From Flavitalea sp966112615 (GTDB lineage Bacteria > Bacteroidota > Bacteroidia > Chitinophagales > Chitinophagaceae): a DNA stretch of 64,000 nt. The stretch spans positions 186,001 to 250,000 of the forward strand of contig CBHWDO010000003.1 in assembly GCA_966112615.1 (NCBI GenBank), given 5' to 3'. This document shows, piece by piece, positions 61,659 through 64,000 of this stretch (within the stretch, counting starts at the first letter, position 1; each line of letters opens with the position of its first letter). Below the pieces are notes generated by a model that was not told the DNA's origin, made no database searches, and saw only the letters and a list, made by a program, of their open reading frames with translations. A program made the translations under genes and the position numbers.

Positions 61659-61983
61659 GCGGGCTGACAAGCTCCGAAGGAGCTTGGCTGAACGCACCGG
61701 GCTGAACAAACGCCGAAGGCGGTTGGGCTGACCGGAAGCAACAGTTTTTTCACGCAGAGCACGCAGAGGAGCAGAGGTTTCACGCAGAGCGCCTCCTGCG
61801 GAGGCTACGCAAAAGAGCAAAGGACGCAGAGGGATGGCTTCGCCATCCGGGCAGAACGCCCGAAGGGCGGGCTGAACGAGGGAAAATGCAGGAGTTAGGA
61901 GTTAGGAGTTGGGAGTTTGGAGTTAGTAGTCGGGTCTCGCACCCTTCACGTCTCCAAGTCTCCATGTCTCCACCTCTTCAAGT
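61659..61983. repeat. Composite repeat block: family 1, family 2 and tandem microrepeats
   Basis: Family 1 units begin at GCGGGCTGAC directly after the Wzc TAG and include AAGCTCCGAAGGAGCTT and ACGCCGAAGGCGG. A family 2 copy follows (61749-61832: TTTTTCACGCAGAG, GCCTCCTGCGGAGGC, GGATGGCTTCGCCATCC). Then a short family 1 piece (61850-61876, CGCCCGAAGGGCG). From 61886 come tandem 'ggagtta' words, then at 61948 tandem 'gtctcca' words. The next gene starts at 62102; 61984-62101 shows only the end of this AT/GC-mixed spacer. Confidence 0.8.
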
Positions 61984-62101
61984 ACTCAGATGTGACTGAG
62001 CTGGCGAAGCCATGCAAAATATCGAACGATCAACGCTGCCATATTAGAAACTTGTTTAACTTGAGTGTTCATTATTGTTGATCATACCAGAATCGAACCT
62101 T

Positions 62102-62629
62102 ATGCCTGAAAATGTGAATTGGTACGCAGTCTACACAAAACCCCGCTGGGAGAAAAAAGTAGCGGAACTCCTGGCGAGGAAAAAGATTGAGACCTATTGC
62201 CCCCTGAACCGGGTTCACCGTCAATGGAGCGATCGTAAAAAGATCATCCTCGAACCGCTATTCACTTCCTATGTTTTTGTGCGCATCTCCGATGCAGAAC
62301 AATTACAGGTCCGTATGACCGACGGAGTGCTCAACTTCGTTTACTGGCTCGGCAAACCCGCAGTGATCAAGGATGAAGAGATCGATGTGATCAAAAGATT
62401 CCTGAACGATCACGATAATGTACAGGTTGAAAAAACTTTGGTCAACGTAAATGATCACGTTCGCGTGATCTCCGGACCGCTCATGATGCGAGAAGGAAAC
62501 GTGGTTGAAGTAAAACATAAAACGGTTAAGGTTTCCCTGCCTACACTGGGTTATACATTGATCGCCGAGGTCGACAAGCAGAATCTTGAAAAACTCGACG
62601 GCCAGTCTTACCAGGTAACAAATCCATAA
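62102..62629 (+). CDS. UpxY-family transcription antiterminator (NusG-like)
   Basis: Predicted 175 residues. NusG N-terminal domain (NWYAVYTKPRWEKKVAELLA, RHRQWSDRKK-type HRQWSDRKKIILEPLFTSY) and a KOW-like end (VRVISGPLMMREGNVVEVKH). UpxY proteins let RNA polymerase read through long capsule or exopolysaccharide operons and are usually the first gene. ATG 62102 is chosen because the family starts MPENVNWYAVYTKP. The stop overlaps a small membrane-peptide start (TAATG). Confidence 0.9.
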   Translation: MPENVNWYAVYTKPRWEKKVAELLARKKIETYCPLNRVHRQWSDRKKIILEPLFTSYVFVRISDAEQLQVRMTDGVLNFVYWLGKPAVIKDEEIDVIKRFLNDHDNVQVEKTLVNVNDHVRVISGPLMMREGNVVEVKHKTVKVSLPTLGYTLIAEVDKQNLEKLDGQSYQVTNP

Positions 62630-62754
62630 TGTTTACAGGATTTATGCAAGCAATTCTCCGCACAAGCCTTATGGGTGTGGCCTGCCAACTGTGTGTTTTA
62701 ACCGGCTTACTGCTGATCTTTAAAATAATTATTAACCATACCACCATCGTATAA
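62629..62754 (+). CDS. Small membrane peptide coupled to the UpxY gene (41 residues)
   Basis: ATG 62629 overlaps the UpxY stop (TAATG). The product MFTGFMQAILRTSLMGVACQ, then LCVLTGLLLIFKIIINHTTI and V, has one hydrophobic segment. The stop lies 13 bp before the dehydrogenase start. No family is recognised; it may be real or a chance open frame that couples translation. Confidence 0.4.
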   Translation: MFTGFMQAILRTSLMGVACQLCVLTGLLLIFKIIINHTTIV

Positions 62755-62767
62755 CCACTTTCTTTTC

Positions 62768-64000
62768 ATGGAAAATAAGATATGTATCATTGGCCTTGGA
62801 TATGTGGGACTCCCACTGGCTGTAGCTTTCGCTAAAAAGTACCCTGTTGTTGGATTTGATATCAATGCAAAACGTATCAGTGAGTTGATGCAGGGGAACG
62901 ACTTCACCCTCGAAGTTTCTGACGAAGAACTCAAAGAAGTGATCAAGGCAGATGTTTCTAAAGAAACCGGGCTGCTTTGCACCAACGAAATTGATAAAAT
63001 CAAGGATTGCAACTTTTATGTTGTAACCGTTCCTACACCGGTAGATAAACACAACCGTCCTGATCTTACTCCACTGTACAAAGCCAGCGAAACAGTTGGT
63101 AAAGTGCTGACCAAAGGTGATATCGTGGTTTTTGAATCCACCGTGTATCCTGGTGTAACAGAAGAAGAATGTATCCCTGTAATTGAAAAAGTATCTGGAT
63201 TGAAATTTAATGTTGATTTCTTCGCAGGATATTCTCCTGAAAGGATCAACCCGGGTGATAAAGAACATACAGTAACCAAGATCAAAAAAGTTACTTCAGG
63301 TTCTACTCCGGAGATCGCTGAAAAGGTTGACAGTCTCTACCGTAGTGTGATCACCGCGGGTACACACAAAGCATCCTGCATCAAAGTAGCAGAAGCAGCG
63401 AAAGTGATTGAGAATGCACAGCGCGATATTAACATTTCATTCGTAAATGAACTGTCGAAGATCTTTAATAAACTCGGTATCGATACCCATGAAGTACTGG
63501 CAGCTGCCGGAACCAAGTGGAACTTCCTTCCGTTCAAACCCGGACTGGTAGGCGGTCACTGTATCGGTGTGGATCCATACTACCTCGCGCAGAAAGCACA
63601 GGAAGTAGGATATCATCCCGAGATCATTCTTGCAGGAAGAAGACTGAACGACTCCATGGGTCCTTATGTGGCTGATGAAGTGATCAAGCTGATGGTAAGA
63701 AAAGGTATCCAGGTGGTTGGAAGTCGTGCGCTGGTGATGGGCTTTACTTTCAAAGAGAATTGCCCTGATGTGCGCAATACCAAAGTGATCGATATCGTAA
63801 AACATTTGCAGGAATACCATGTGAATGTTGATATCTATGATCCATGGGCAAACCCTGCAGAAGTGAAACATGAATATGGTGTGGAATCAACACAGGAATT
63901 GCCAAAAGATACTCACTATGATTCAGTGATCCTGGCTGTTTGTCACAATGAATTCACTGTTGATATGATCAAAGGTCTTTGCAACAGCAAGTGTGTGATC
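62768..64000 (+). CDS. Nucleotide-sugar dehydrogenase (UDP-HexNAc type), right-edge partial
   Basis: The frame is open from the ATG at 62768 to the window edge (411 codons). NAD-binding IIGLGYVGLPLAVAFAKKYP, then VVTVPTPVDKHNRPDL, STVYPGVTEE, AGYSPERINPGDKEH, the catalytic Cys265 in GGHCIGVDPYYLAQ, and the C-terminal GFTFKENCPDVRNTKVID. Its best match is the WbpO/TviB branch, which oxidises UDP-N-acetylgalactosamine or -glucosamine to the uronic acid. It supplies an acidic sugar for the exopolysaccharide. Only the last few residues should be missing. Confidence 0.92.
   Translation, partial: MENKICIIGLGYVGLPLAVAFAKKYPVVGFDINAKRISELMQGNDFTLEVSDEELKEVIKADVSKETGLLCTNEIDKIKDCNFYVVTVPTPVDKHNRPDLTPLYKASETVGKVLTKGDIVVFESTVYPGVTEEECIPVIEKVSGLKFNVDFFAGYSPERINPGDKEHTVTKIKKVTSGSTPEIAEKVDSLYRSVITAGTHKASCIKVAEAAKVIENAQRDINISFVNELSKIFNKLGIDTHEVLAAAGTKWNFLPFKPGLVGGHCIGVDPYYLAQKAQEVGYHPEIILAGRRLNDSMGPYVADEVIKLMVRKGIQVVGSRALVMGFTFKENCPDVRNTKVIDIVKHLQEYHVNVDIYDPWANPAEVKHEYGVESTQELPKDTHYDSVILAVCHNEFTVDMIKGLCNSKCVI

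Noticed and set aside
62732..63268. 178-residue open frame on the minus strand
   Set aside because: Opposite the nucleotide-sugar dehydrogenase, whose motifs are complete; aromatic-rich antisense frame.

Overview
The window looks like chromosomal DNA of a Bacteroidota bacterium, most likely Chitinophagaceae-like. The evidence is a SusC/SusD pair behind an ECF sigma factor, a UpxY-type antiterminator in an exopolysaccharide locus, GH20 hexosaminidase, a DUF2249/Rrf2 nitric-oxide-type operon, weak or absent Shine-Dalgarno sequences and TAnnTTTG-type -7 boxes. No rRNA, no intact tRNA and no CRISPR array was seen.

Layout. 1-4.4 kb: partial GlxA-type regulator, SRPBCC and VOC/PhnB-like proteins, a c-type cytochrome and a QueD-like enzyme. 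4.5-7.4 kb: a four-gene operon with overlapping start/stop codons (DUF1858/DUF2249, a polytopic haem-copper-oxidase-like membrane protein, MIP18/SufT-like, Rrf2 regulator) with a clean palindrome upstream. 7.4-16.1 kb: PhzF, TlpA-like thioredoxin, DUF3127 OB-fold protein, UbiD decarboxylase, RMD1-family protein, a RES/Xre toxin-antitoxin pair and a gamma-glutamyltransferase. 16.1-27.4 kb: an AT-richer defence island. It opens with a tRNA-like fragment and a decayed serine recombinase, then carries an Xre regulator, Vsr, a cytosine methyltransferase with McrB- and McrC-like proteins, then a second cytosine methyltransferase fused by overlapping codons to a protein with two GHKL ATPase domains and a receiver-domain protein whose C-terminal part has a HEPN-like R-N-x3-H motif. 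27.6-41.0 kb: YjbQ, M48 and M16 peptidases, a broken alcohol dehydrogenase, GH20, an MFS exporter and a PAS histidine kinase. 41.3-53.2 kb: L-rhamnose catabolism (RhaT, bifunctional aldolase/dehydrogenase, isomerase, kinase) followed by sigma factor, SusC, SusD and an EEP-family phosphatase/nuclease. 53.3-55.6 kb: small membrane/beta-barrel genes and a dead IS3-family element. 55.7-64 kb: desaturase, a CHAP-like peptidoglycan protein, a PNPOx-family protein, then an exopolysaccharide locus (Wza, Wzc, UpxY, nucleotide-sugar dehydrogenase) running off the right edge.

Two families of intergenic repeats thread through the ordinary chromosomal parts and were not seen in the defence island. Family 1 has constant GGCTGAAC/GGCTGAC linkers joining short hairpins whose arms differ from copy to copy but stay complementary; arrays often begin at, or supply, the stop codon of the neighbouring gene. 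Family 2 elements are bounded by TTTCACGCAGAG and its complement and also hold variable hairpins. These repeats and the methyltransferase-GHKL-receiver/HEPN operon are the most unusual content.
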